Assembly: GCF_963082655.1 (NCBI RefSeq)
Contig: NC_081552.1
Coordinates: forward strand, 62,174,930 to 62,238,929
Reading direction: 5' to 3'
DNA length: 64,000 bases
Source: Stomoxys calcitrans
Taxonomy: Eukaryota; Arthropoda; Insecta; Diptera; Muscidae
The position numbers and the translations under genes were made by a program. Positions within the stretch are counted from its first letter, which is position 1; each line of letters opens with the position of its first letter. Under the pieces are notes generated by a model. The model was not told where the DNA came from. It made no database searches and worked only from the letters and a program-made list of their open reading frames with translations. Shown here one piece after another: positions 22,109 through 34,147 of this stretch.

Positions 22109-22720
22109 GATATCGAGGGCCTATAACCACTCCCTGACTCAAATTTCAGCGAAATCGGACGATTAGTGCGGCTTTTATGGGCCTAAAAACTTAAATCGAG
22201 ACATCGGTCTATATGGCAGATGTACCGAATCTGAACCGATCTGAATCTGACCCGATCTTGGGTCTTGACTTCTTGAGCTTCTAGAGGACGCTACTCTTAC
22301 CCGATTTGGCTGAAATTTTGCACATATCGTTTAGGCATATCTTCCAAAAACTGTGCCAAGTATGGTCTTAATCAGTCCATAACCTGATATAGCCGCCATA
22401 TAAAACGACCTCCTGATTAGATTTCTTGAGCTTCTAGAGGGCTCAATTTCTATCCAGTTTGGTTGAAATTTTGCATGTGTCGCTTTGGCATGACTTTTAA
22501 CAACTGTTATAAGTCTAAATCGGTTGTTAACCTTATATAGCTGCGATATAACGGATTCTGTGGCTCTGATCCGAGCCACTGCAAGCGCATTTATTGACCA
22601 ATCTTCTCAAAACTTCGTACAACGCACTCCTCGACGACTGTCACAGTATGTGAGAAATTTGCTCGAAATCAGTTCAGATTTAGATATAGCTCCCACATAT
22701 ATATTCGTCCGATTTGCAGT
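22109..22720. mobile_element. patchwork of three mini-me/DINE-like fragments
   Basis: 22109-22250 is a type C unit in plus orientation (TCAAATTTCAGCGAAATCGG). 22251-22560 is type A/B units in minus orientation (TTGGGTCTTGACTTCTTGAG, CATAACCTGATATAGCCGCC). 22561-22720 is type D in minus orientation (CTGCAAGCGCATTTATTGAC, matching 55465). No termini. Confidence 0.65.
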
Positions 22721-22722
22721 AA

Positions 22723-24085
22723 TCTATATATATATATAAATGAATTTGTGTTTGTTTGTTTGTATGCTTGTTTGTTTGTTTGTGGGTTTGTTTATTTGTT
22801 CCGTATAGGCTCAAAAACGGCTGAACCTATTTCTTTCAAATTTTCATAGATTGTGGGGAGTGGTCCAGAAGGAGAAATAGGCTATATAATTTATTGATAT
22901 TGGTAGGGGGGCGGACCCTACCCCAAAATTAAAGTGAACCGATCGGGACAATATGGCATTCAAATGAAAGGTATTCGAGAGTAGACTACCAATTTCATAT
23001 TAAAAATTGGATCCAAATAACTGGCGGACCGACCCCATAACCCCCTGAAATAGGTTTATTGGACGATAATGGCAATATGGGACTCGAATGAAAGGTATTT
23101 GGGATTAGATTACGAAAATGGTCAGGAAGGAGGAAAAGGCTTTTTAGTTTGTTGATATTGGAAGTTGTGGACCGAAAGTGGACCGATAAGGACAATATGG
23201 GTATCAAATGAAAGGTATTGGGGGAGTAGAATACGAATATGGTAATAAAAATTGGGATGAAGTATGCGAGGGGTCGTCCAACCCCAAAAACTCTCCCAAA
23301 CAAACATATTGGACGTGAATATCAATATGGGACTCAAATGAAAGATATTCGGGACTAGACTACGAATATGACATAAAGAATTAGGTTCAAGAAATTGGGG
23401 GTCGCTCCACCCTCAAATGGGAATAAAATTCGATCATAGCTAGATGAGCCTCAAATTAAAGGCATTTGGTAGCAGATTACGAATATGACATTAAACTTTG
23501 TGTCCAAGAATCTAGGTGCTGTTTTACCTCCCCATTAAAACAATGGGGGATCAAGCGATAGATATTTTAAGTGGATTGCGTCATTCAAATTTGTGCTCAA
23601 TTGTCAGAAGGAGTGAGGTGCCCCCCACCAAACGGCTGTATATATCAATTATGAAAATATGGGGTTAAATTTAAAGTATAAGGTTGTGGACTGCGAATTT
23701 GATATCTATATTCTGCTCATATATTTAGCGAACCACATCACCTCAAAACAGTTGATCAATTATAATGACCTAGCAGGACACTGCCGCCGTACCCCCAAAG
23801 TTGTGACGTTCAGTGTGATAGGAGCAGTTGCAAACCTTAACGTCATCGACAAGGAGCCTTCTTTTCCTAGACAAGTCCAAACAACGTGCTGCTGGGCAAG
23901 ACTTTCATGTTCAAAAGTTTAACATAGTTAAATTACTTACAACTGTCGAAAAAGCACCTAATATAAAGACCGGCAAATAAGTTCTCTACCACTGAGAACC
24001 GTTGAATATGGCAATTTGGTTTGTTTTAAAAAGGCTAAATTATGACTTTTCAACAGGTAACCATATCGGTTCGTAAAATAAAGAA
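22723..24085 (+). mobile_element. Helitron with 5' TC terminus and internal repeats
   Basis: Starts TCTATATATATATATAAATG at 22723 after an A, followed by a GTTT-rich leader and GGCTCAAAAACGGCTGAACC. These are the usual features of an insect Helitron 5' end. Units follow (TCAAATGAAAGGTATTTGGG, TAGACTACGAATTTC) at roughly 110-130 bp. The distal part from about 23640 (TGACGTTCAGTGTGATAGGA) is shared with 46900-47310. The 3' CTAG end is not reached because a mini-me A follows. Confidence 0.72.
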
Positions 24086-24959
24086 CAAGTAAAAGCGTGC
24101 ACAAATCGGCCGGACCGAATCTTATATACTCTCCACCATGGATGGCATTTGTCGAGTTCTTTACCCGGCATCTCTTCTCAGGCAAAAAAGGATATAAGAA
24201 AAGATTTGCTCTGCTATTAGATTACATGTTGGAGACCTGTGTAAAATGTCAGCAAATTCGAATAAGAATTCCGACCTTTGGGGGCTCAAGAAGTAAAATA
24301 GAGAGATCGATTTATATGGGAGCTGTATCGGGCTAAAGACCGATTCAGATCATAATAAACACGTATGTTGATGGTCGTGAGAGGATCCGTAGTACAAAAT
24401 TTCAGGCAAATCGGATAATAATTGCGACCTCTAGAGGCTCAAGAAGTCAAGATCCAAGATCGGTTTATATGGCAGCTATATCAGGTTATAAGCCGATTTG
24501 AACCATACTTGGCACAGTTGTTGGATATCGTAACAAAACACGTCGTGCAAAACTTCATTCCAATTGGTTAAGAATTGCGCACTCTAGAGGCTCAAGAAGT
24601 CAAGACCCAAGATAGGTTTATATGGCAGCTATGTCAAAACATGGACCGATATAGCCCATTTACAATCCCAACCGACCTCCACTAATAAGAAGTATTTGTG
24701 ATAAATTTCAAGCGTCTACTTTACTCCATCGAAAGTTAGCGTGCTTTCGATAGACAGACGGACGGACGGACGGACAGACGGACAGACGGACAGACGGACG
24801 GACGGACAGACGGACGGACATGGCTAGTTCGACATAAAATATAACGACAATCAAGAATATAAATATATACTATATGGGGTCTCAGAAGAATATTTCGAGT
24901 AGTTACAAACAGAATGACGAAATTAGTATACCCCCATCCTATGGCGGAGGGTATAAAAA
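24086..24959 (+). mobile_element. mini-me/DINE-like element, type A, complete
   Basis: CAAGTAAAAGCGTGCACAAA, a decayed dyad (TCGGCCGGACCGAAT), TCTCCACCATGGATGGCATT, three units, GACGGACGGACAG tract at 24758-24820, TATATACTATATGGGGTC and the end CTATGGCGGAGGGTATAAAA. Confidence 0.82.
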
Positions 24960-25298
24960 TAAAGTATAGGAATTTTTGTGCTGCATTATTTGTTAAATTT
25001 CCCACCCTAAGATAGGTGTTTCAGGTTGTTTAAGTGGCTATCATTGCCATAGATAAAAATTTATTTAGTAGAGTGCGAATATTCAAGTTCGTGTTAAACT
25101 GTTAGAGGGAAGGCTCATCGAACGTACACAGAATTAGAGCTATTGGAGAGTATGTTACGTTACAGAGGTTGTATTTTTTCTACGTCTTGAAAGCGAAATC
25201 TCAGTGGAGCAGGTTTGATTGAAAATTAAGCTCAAAGATAAGAAGCCTCCTTTTTATAGTCGAGCCCAAGTGGCATGCCGATAAGCACAGTAATAGCG
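24960..25298. other. unassigned intergenic stretch
   Basis: About 340 bp between two mini-me elements. No open frame, hairpin or family match was seen. Confidence 0.5.
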
Positions 25299-25648
25299 GG
25301 AAAAGTTCGGCCGGGCCGAATCTTACTTACCATCTACCATGGATCTCATAGAAGTCGTTAAAATAATGTTTAGCCAACTCGCATAAGAATTGCGCGCAGT
25401 TTATATGGAAGCTACATCAAGTTTTAAACCGGTTTAAACCATACTATGCACATATGTTGGAAGTCATAACAAAATAGATTAGCATGCGACAAAGAATGTA
25501 TCTTAGCTTGCCACTAAGAATGTTAGCGCGCGACTAAGAATGTCAAGATGATTAATATATACATAAATACTTTGTTGGGTCTCAGATGAATAGTTCGATG
25601 CTTTACAAACGGAATGACGAAATTAGTTTATGATGGAAGGTATAAAAA
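25299..25648 (+). mobile_element. short mini-me/DINE-like variant lacking (GTCY)n
   Basis: 5' dyad AGTTCGGCCGGGCCGAAT, CATCTACCATGGATC, one and a half units, then three copies of an about 22-bp motif (GCGAC(A/T)AAGAATGT...TTAGC) at 25480-25550 where the (GTCY)n tract normally is. ATATATACATAAATACTTTG and the end GATGGAAGGTATAAAAA follow. Confidence 0.72.
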
Positions 25649-25743
25649 GAAAAAAACAAATTCAGTGGTCTAGGCCGTAAATTTTTGTACTAAGGTCTAA
25701 ATGTATAATGATTATTGTTGCAACTATTATTGAAGGAATATCC

Positions 25744-25777
25744 AGTGGAGGGTATAAAAACAGTCAAAGGTTAGTTC
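25744..25777 (+). mobile_element. mini-me 3' tip plus 17-bp spacer
   Basis: GTGGAGGGTATAAAAA, then CAGTCAAAGGTTAGTTC, then the reversed 3' end of the next element. The same tip, spacer and reversed end recur at 27990-28024. Confidence 0.7.
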
Positions 25778-25779
25778 TT

Positions 25780-26604
25780 TTTTATACCCTCCACCATAGG
25801 ATGGGGGGTATACTAATTTCGTCATTCTGTTTGTAACTACTCGAAATATTCGTCTGAGACCCCATAAAGTATATATATTATTTTAAGTCGATCTAGCCAT
25901 GCCCGTCCGTCCGTCTGTCTGTCGAAAGCACGCTAACTTCCGAAGGGGTAAAGCTAGCCGCTTGAAATTTTGCACAAATACTTCTTATTAGTGTAGGTTG
26001 GTTGGTATTGTAAATGGGCCATATAGGTCCATGTTTTGATATAGCTGCCGTATAAACCGATCTTGGGTTTTGACTTCTTGAGCCTCTAGAGTGCGCAATT
26101 CTTATGCGATTGGAATAAAATTTTGCACGACGTGTTTTGTTATGATATACAACAACTGTGCCAAGCATGATCCTAATCGGTTCATAACCTTCATAACTAT
26201 AGCTGCCATATAAACTGATCTGGGATCTTGACTACTTGAGCCTCTAGAGGTCGCAATTATCACCCTAATTGCCTGAAATTTTGTACGACGGATCCTCTCA
26301 TGACCGTCAACATACGTGTTTATTATGGTCTGAATCTGTCTATAGCCCGATACAGCTCCCATATAAATCGATCTCTCTATTTTACTTGTTGAACCCCCAA
26401 AGGGCGCAATTCTTATTCGAATTGGCTGACATTTTACACAGGTCTCCAACATATAATTTAATTGTGGTCCAATAGCAGAGCAAATCTTTCCTTATATCCT
26501 GTTTTGCCTAAGAAGAGATGCCGGGAAAAGAACTCGACAAATGCGATTCATGGTGGAGGGTATATAAGATTCGGCCCGGCCGAACTTAGCACGCTTTTAC
26601 TTGT
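25780..26604 (-). mobile_element. mini-me/DINE-like element, type A, complete
   Basis: Reversed 3' hairpin (TATACCCTCCACCATAGGAT), core TAAAGTATATATATTATT, GCCCGTCCGTCCGTCTGTCT, two to three units, the type A leader (GACATTTTACACAGGTCTCC) and the 5' end GGCCCGGCCGAACTTAGCAC, then GCTTTTACTTGT. It is joined directly to the next element. Confidence 0.85.
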
Positions 26605-27755
26605 TATACCCTCCACCATAAGAAGGGGGGTATACTAATTTCGTCATTCTGTTTGTAACTACTCAAAATATTCGTCTGAGACCCCATAAAGTATATATAT
26701 TCTTGATCGTCGCGACATTTTATGTCGATCTTGCCATGTCCGTCCGTCTGTCTGCCGAAAGCACGCTAACTTCCGAAGGAGAAAAGCTAGCCGCTTGAAA
26801 TTTTGCATAAATAATTCCTATAAGTGCAGGTCGGTTGGTATTGTAAATGGGCCATGTCGGTCCATGTTTTGTTATAGCTGCCATATAAACCGATCTTGGG
26901 TCTTGACTTCTTGAGCCTCTAGAGTGCGCAATTCTTATCCACTTGGAATGAAATTTTGCGGGACGCATTTTGTTATGATATCCAATAACTGTGCCAAGTA
27001 TCGTTCAAATCGGTTTATAACCTGATATAGCTGTCATATAAGCCGATCTTGGGTCTTGACTTCTTAAGCCTCTAGAGTGCGCAATTCTTATCCGATTTGA
27101 ATGCATTTTTGAACGAATTGTTTTGTTATGATATCCAACAACTGTGCCAACTATGGTTCAAATCGGTTTATAACCTGATATAGCTGTCATATAAACAGAT
27201 CTGGGGACTTGACTTCTTGAGCTTCTAGAGGGCGCAATTCCTTTCCGATTTGGTTGAAGATTTTTTAATGAAGTATTTTATTCTTACATTCAACAACTAT
27301 GTCAAATAAGGTTCAAATCGGTTCATAACCTGACATAGTTGCATTATAAACCGATCTGGGATCTTGACTTCTTGAGCCTCTAGAGGTCGCAATTATTATC
27401 CGATTTGCCTGAAATTATGTACTACGGATCCTCTCATGACCATCAACATATGTGTTTATTATGATCTGAATCGGTCTATAGCCCGATACAGCTCCCATAT
27501 AAATCGATCTCTCTATTTTACTTCTCGAACCCCCAAAGGGCGCAATTATTATTCGAATTGACTGACATTTTACACAGGTCTCTAACATATATTTTAATTG
27601 TGGTCCAAACCGGACTATATCTTGATATCGCTCCAATAGCAGAGCAAATCTTTTCTTGCCTAAGAAGAGATGCCGGGAGATGCTCGGCAAATGCGATCCA
27701 TGGTGGAGGGTATATAAGATTCGGCCCGGCCGAAATTAGCACGCTTTTACTTGTT
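26605..27755 (-). mobile_element. mini-me/DINE-like element, type A, complete, head-to-tail
   Basis: Begins TATACCCTCCACCATAAGAA immediately after the previous TTTTACTTGT, with no intervening bases. It has the core at 26690, a (GTCY)n of only five tetramers, five units and the 5' end GGCCCGGCCGAAATTAGCAC, then GCTTTTACTTGTT. Confidence 0.85.
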
Positions 27756-27895
27756 AGTATTATTTTTTTAATCCTTCTACCCTGGGACAAACTTCCACAA
27801 TAGTTTGAAAGTTCTATAAAAACATGACCGCAAAATATATACGTAACTTAGTGAATGCAAAGAAGAGTAATTAAAGAGTAAAAACAAGCGCAGCG
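27756..27895. other. short unassigned spacer
   Basis: 140 bp of AT-rich sequence between mini-me elements. Nothing recognised. Confidence 0.5.
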
Positions 27896-28005
27896 AAGAT
27901 CAAGAATATATATACTTTATGGGGTCTCAGACGAATATTTCGAGTAGTTACAAACAGAATGACGAAATTAGTATACCCCCCGTCTTATGGTGGAGGGTAT
28001 AAAAA
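27896..28005 (+). mobile_element. mini-me/DINE-like 3' end, type A
   Basis: AGATCAAGAATATATATACT, TTATGGGGTCTCAGACGAAT, AGTTACAAACAGAATGACG and the terminal hairpin ending GGTGGAGGGTATAAAAA. Confidence 0.8.
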
Positions 28006-28023
28006 CAGTCAAAGGTTAGTTCC

Positions 28024-28605
28024 TTTTTTATACCCTCCACCATAAGATGGTGGGTATACTAATTTCCTCATTCTGTTTGTAACTACTCGAAATATTCGTC
28101 TGAGACCCCATAAAGTATATATATTCCTGATCGTCGCGACATTTTATGTCGATCTAGCCATGTCCGTCCGTCTGTCCGTCCGTCCGTCCGTCTGTCTGTC
28201 GAAAGCAAGCTAACTTCCGAAGGAGTAAAGCTAGCCGCTTGAAATTTTGCACAAATACTTCTTATTAGTGTACGTCGGTTGGTATTGTAAATGGGCCATA
28301 TCGGTCCATGTTTTGATATAGCTGCCATATAAACCGATCTTGGGTCTTGACTTCTTAAGCCTCTAGAGTGCGCAATTCGTATCCAATTGGAATTAAATTT
28401 TGCACGACGTGTTTTGTTGTGATATCCAACAACTTTGCCAAGTATAGTTCAAATCGGTCCATAACCTGATATAGCTGCCATATCAACCGATCTTGGGTCT
28501 TGACTTCTTGAGCCTCTAGAGTGCGCAATTCTTATCCGATTGGAATGAAATTTTGCACGACGTATTTTGTTATGATATCCAATAAATATGCCATGTATGG
28601 TTCAA
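28024..28605 (-). mobile_element. mini-me/DINE-like element, type A, 3' portion
   Basis: Reversed hairpin end, core at 28112, GTCCGTCCGTCTGTCC tract to 28200, and about two 153-type units. Orientation flips at about 28606. Confidence 0.8.
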
Positions 28606-28727
28606 ATTTTATTCCAATCGGATAACAATTGCGCACTCTAGAGGCTCTAGAAGTCAAGACCCAAGATCGGTTGATATGGCAAATGGACCGATATGGCCCA
28701 TTTGCAATACAAACCGACGTACACAAA
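28606..28727 (+). mobile_element. mini-me/DINE-like fragment, type A, at assembly gap
   Basis: TTTATTCCAATCGGATAACA, CTCTAGAGGCTCTAGAAGTC and GGACCGATATGGCCCATTTG in plus orientation, running into the N gap. Confidence 0.7.
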
Positions 28728-28927
28728 NNNNNNNNNNNNNNNNNNNNNNNNNNNNNNNNNNNNNNNNNNNNNNNNNNNNNNNNNNNNNNNNNNNNNNNNN
28801 NNNNNNNNNNNNNNNNNNNNNNNNNNNNNNNNNNNNNNNNNNNNNNNNNNNNNNNNNNNNNNNNNNNNNNNNNNNNNNNNNNNNNNNNNNNNNNNNNNNN
28901 NNNNNNNNNNNNNNNNNNNNNNNNNNN
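28728..28927. other. assembly gap (200 N)
   Basis: Exactly 200 N bases, a placeholder length. Confidence 0.99.
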
Positions 28928-29287
28928 GTGTGTTCATTGGAATTAGAAAAGCTGTGTGTTCATTGGAATTAATTAAGGGGAACAATGTTATAATAACATC
29001 TGCTTATACCCCACATTAGAAGCCTAACATTAAATATGACTTAATAAAGTTAAATAGAAAAAATAATGATGTTTTAATTTTTGGCGACTTTAACGCACAA
29101 CATACAAGCTGGAATTGTGTAATGAGTAACACCGCTGGGAACGTACTTTATAAATATCAAAATCAGTCCTGAGTACATGTTTATAATCCTCCAAATCCTA
29201 CACGGTTCGCCCAGAATTCTATTCCAACAATATCTCATCTAGAGACTCACTCAAACGCCCTTTCTTCAGACTACGTTCCCATCACTT
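28928..29287 (+). pseudogene. jockey-type retrotransposon endonuclease fragment
   Basis: The plus-strand frame shows NNVIITSAYTPH, then VLIFGDFNAQHTSWNCVMSN (the GDFNA catalytic motif of APE-type endonuclease), TAGNVLYKYQNQS, a stop, VHVYNPPNPTRFAQNS, and finally ALSSDYVPIT, where a working enzyme has SSDH. It is fragmentary, with stops and no RT. An 18-bp direct repeat (GTGTGTTCATTGGAATTA at 28928 and 28954) sits at the gap edge. Confidence 0.72.
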
Positions 29288-29530
29288 GTTGTATACGAGG
29301 GTTGTCTTTTATATTTCGGGATTGGACAACCCTTGTGGTGTAATCTCCCAACTGACAGCTCTATCGTAAAGCTTGACATTTTTGAAGTTATACGTACTCA
29401 GAACGTTTCGACTTACGAGCGATATTTGTGTTGTTTAGAGTAACTTGAACGATTTTTAGGTTAACTTTCATTTTGATGCATAATTTGAACTGGTGGATTT
29501 AAAATTAAAATCAAAGAATGTGATTTTTTT
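29288..29530 (+). mobile_element. mariner-like element, 5' terminal fragment
   Basis: After a TA dinucleotide, TACGAGGGTTGTCTTTTATA begins what I recognise as a mariner-type terminal repeat and 5' UTR (CTGACAGCTCTATCGTAAAG, TTACGAGCGATATTTGTG). ATGCATAATTTGAACTGG at about 29477 sits where the transposase start codon is expected. The coding region is lost within a few codons. No matching right end was found. Confidence 0.5.
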
Positions 29531-29730
29531 GCGTTTTTTTTTTTTTGGTCATAAAAAGTATTTACATTGAATAGTCTTTATTAAAAAAGCATATTATAGA
29601 TACGTTTCTAGTGAAACTTGAACAAAATATGTCAACCTAAACGGGTGCAATATATGCCTCAAAATAGGCAAGTTTTTATTTAAACAATTAGAAAAACCCC
29701 GCGAGTTCTCAGCTAAGTCCCCCACAGGGC
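29531..29730. other. AT-rich unassigned stretch
   Basis: Contains a T13 run and no recognisable feature. It may be decayed mariner or Helitron sequence. Confidence 0.4.
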
Positions 29731-30167
29731 TAATATTTTTTACTTCATATGTTTCCTAAACTCATGCACAAAATTTTTTGAACCAAACCATATTTATAGC
29801 CTCCACAGAAAATTTACTAAAAAATACCGATTTGGAAACTATTTTTGCCCGAAATGGGCATTTTGGGTATCTCTGTAAAAAGTTTTGGGCAGAATTTATT
29901 TATGGTTTATGGTGGGGCCAGCCCTATGCGAATTAGCTTCAAACTTTAATTTAAGTTTCATTTTCTACTCCCAAATACCGTTAATTTGAGTCCAATATTA
30001 TTACAATCGATCCACTTTTAATTTAGGGTAGTTATTTTTGGGGCAAGGTTTTGACCCGCTTCCGATATCAAAAATTTATGTAGCCTATTATTCCTTCCAG
30101 ACCATCCAACACAATCTGCGGAAAATTAAAGAAAATCGGTTCGGTCGTTTTCGAATCTCAAAAATGG
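29731..30167 (-). mobile_element. Helitron 5' region
   Basis: Reversed leader: CCAAATACCGTTAATTTGAG, CCGATATCAAAAATTTATGT, GCCTATTATTCCTTCCAGAC and a GGTTCGGTCGTTTTCG block correspond to the reverse of the 22810-22930 Helitron leader. The TC tip is lost to a mini-me C. Confidence 0.65.
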
Positions 30168-31163
30168 CACAAATCGGTTCAGATTTGGATATAGCTGCCA
30201 TATAGACCGATCCTCCAATTTAGGGTCTTAGGCCTCTAAAAGCCACATTTATTATCCGATTTTACTGAAATTTAGGACAGTGAGTTGTGTTAGATCCTTC
30301 AACGTCCTTCGTCAATTTGGCCCAGATGGGTTCAGATTTGGATATAGCTGCCATATAGACCGATCCTTCTATTTAGGGTCATAGGCCCATAAAAGCCACA
30401 TTTATTATCTGATTTTGCTGAAATTTGGGACAGTGGGTTATCTTACGCCCTTCGACATTCTCCGTTAATATGGCTCAGATCGGTTCAGATTTGGATATGA
30501 CTGCCATATAGACCGATCCTCCAATTTAGGGTCGTAGGCCGCTAAAAGCCACATTTGTTATTAGATTTTGCTGAAATTTGGGACAGTGAGTTGTGTTAGA
30601 CCCTTCAACGTCCTTTGTCAATTTGGCTTAGATCGGTCCAGATTTGGATATAGCTGCCATATAGACCGATCTCTCGGTTTTAGGTTTTAGGGCCATAAAA
30701 AGCGCACTTATTGTCCGATGTTGCCGGGATGTTGTCCGATGTTGGGACAAAGAGTTAAGTTAAGCCCCTCCACATATTTCTGCAATTTGGTCTAGATCGA
30801 TCAAGATTTGCATATAGCTGCCATATAGACCGATCTCTCGATTTAAAGCCTTGGCCCCATAAAAGGCGCATTTTTAATCCGATTGCACTGAAATTTTACA
30901 TACTGACTTATGTTATGCTTTTCGACATCCGTGTCGTATATAGTTCAGATCGGTTTATTTTTAGATATAACTACTAAAAAGACCAATATTTTGTTATATA
31001 CAATTGAACAATAACTTTTGCTTATTAGTATTTATCAGGTCCAAATCGGAATACATATTGATATAACTCCTATGGGGCATAAGGTATGCAATTTGCACCG
31101 AATTTTGATGAAAGGTGGTTTACATATATACCCGAGTTGGTGGGTATCCACGCCTTTTTACTT
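30168..31163 (-). mobile_element. mini-me/DINE-like element, type C, units and 5' end
   Basis: Five units with CAGATTTGGATATAGCTGCC. The TTC/TCC before AGATTT falls at 30178, 30331, 30484 and 30637: spacing 153 each time. The type C leader (ATACAATTGAACAATAAC, GGTTTACATATATACCCGAG) and a 5' tip GCCTTTTTACTTG follow. Core and 3' end are missing. Confidence 0.8.
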
Positions 31164-31535
31164 GTTTTATTTCCTATGTCCCCTGAACCCATGCAAACAA
31201 TTTTTTACACGAAACCATATTTGAAGCCTCTACAGAAAATTTTCCAAAAAAAATGCCGATTTGGAAACTATCTTAGCTCTGTAAAAACTTATTTAATTTT
31301 GGTCTTTTAAATACACTTATATCTGTAAATATCAAACAGAATTATTAAGATATCTTTATTTGTTTTTTTTTCTTAGAATTTTTCAGCGCTATTCAGCAAA
31401 AAAAGAATTTTAGAAGTCGGATCACAAATGATGATTTGGCAGCCGGAACAATTTTTCTTAATTCCGAGGTGACCAACTTAAGGATCTTGCCGCGAAACGC
31501 TTACACTACACAGGGCCTTGACCATTTCAAAATTA
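31164..31535 (-). mobile_element. Helitron internal fragment and unassigned tail
   Basis: CCCATGCAAACAATTTTTTAC and GCCGATTTGGAAACTATC match 29755-29860 and 32590-32640 in the same orientation. From about 31330 to 31535 no family is recognised. Confidence 0.5.
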
Positions 31536-32439
31536 AAATAAAAGCGTGCTAAGTTCGGCCGGGCCGAATCTTATATACCCTCCACCATGGATCGCATTTA
31601 TCGAGTTCTTTTCCCGGCATCTCTTCTTAGGCAAAAAAGGATATAAGAAAAGAGTTGCTCTGCTATTAGAACGATATCAAGATATGGTCCGGTTCGGACC
31701 ACAATTAAATTATATGTTGGAGACCTGTGTAAAATTTCAGCCAATTCGTATAAGAATTGCGCCCATTGGGGCTCACGAAGTAAAATAGAGAGAACGATTT
31801 ATATAGGATCTGTATCGGGCTATAGACCGATTCAGACCATAATAAACACGTTAGTTGATGGTCATGAGAGGATCCATCGTACAAAATTTCAGGCATATCG
31901 GATAATAATTGCGACCTCTAGGGGTCAAGAAGTCAAGATCCCAGATCGGTTTATATGGCAGCTATATCAGGTTATGAACCGATTTGAACCTAATTTGACA
32001 CAGTTGTTGAACGTAAAAATAAAATACGTCATGCAAAATTTCAGCCAAATCGGATAGGAATTGCGCCCTCTAGAAGCTCAAGAAGTCAAATCCCCAGATC
32101 TGTTTATATGACAGTTATATCAGGTTATGGACCGATTTGAACCATACTTGGCACTGTTGTTGGATATAATAACAAAACACGTCGTGCGAAATTTCATTTC
32201 AATCGGATAAAAATTGCGCACTCTAGAGGCTCAAGAAGTCAAGACCCAAGATCGGTTTATATGGCAGCTATAACAGGCTATGGAGCGGACGGACGGACGG
32301 ACATGGCTAGATCGACATAAAATGTCACGACGATCAATAATATATATACTTTATGGGGTCTCAGACGAATATTTCGAGTAGTTATAAACAGAATGACGAA
32401 ATTAGTATACGCCCCATCTTATGGTGGAGGGTATAAAAA
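31536..32439 (+). mobile_element. mini-me/DINE-like element, type A, internally deleted
   Basis: Near-complete 5' end (AAAAGCGTGCTAAGTTCGG, CCGGGCCGAATC, CTCCACCATGGATCGCATTT) and about four units. At 32286 a unit is cut (AACAGGCTATGGAG) and fused straight to GACGGACGGACATGGCTAG, removing the usual pre-core. Core and 3' end are intact. The leader is nearly identical to 8900-9200. Confidence 0.82.
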
Positions 32440-33066
32440 TTATCTCTATCTGTTTTCATAGGGCATGTTTTCTACTATTTTTTTTTCGGTTCTATCCCGC
32501 TGTATGTTGCCTCGATCGGTCTATATGTTCGTTCAAGGTTTTTGTGGAGGGGCGAGTCCCATTCGAATTGGCTTGACCATATTTGTAACCTTCACAGAAA
32601 ATTTACTACAAAATGCCGATTTGGAAACTATCTCTGCCAAAAATTGGTTCTCCAAAAAAAAAATTTCGAGCAGATTGGTCTTTAAAATTCAATTATTTAC
32701 TACTATTTTTTTCGGTTCTATCCCACTGTATGTTGCCTTGATCGGTGTATATGTGCGTTTGGGGTTATTGTGGTGGGGCTAGCCCCATTCGAATTAGTTT
32801 AAATTTTTAATATGTTTTATTTTCTACTCCCAAATACCGTTAATTTGAGTCCAATATTATTACAATCGATCCACTTTTAATTTTGGTGGTTATTTTTAGG
32901 GTAAGGGGAAGGCTCCGACCCGACCTCAATATCAAAAATTTATATAGCCTATTATTCCTTCCAGACCATTTTAACCAATCTGTGGAAATTTCAAGAACAT
33001 CGGTTTGGTCGTTTTCGAGTTTCGAACAAACAGACAAGCAAACACACTATGACTTGTATATACAGA
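32440..33066 (-). mobile_element. Helitron 5' half with duplicated block and TC-like tip
   Basis: TTCGGTTCTATCCC occurs at 32485 and 32711 (226-bp repeat). The reversed leader follows, then AACAAACAGACAAGCAAACA and TGACTTGTATATACAGA, the reverse of a TCTGTATATAC...GTTTG 5' end. The base outside is G rather than the T expected for an A|T site, so the exact end is uncertain. Confidence 0.6.
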
Positions 33067-34147
<1,081 letters not shown>

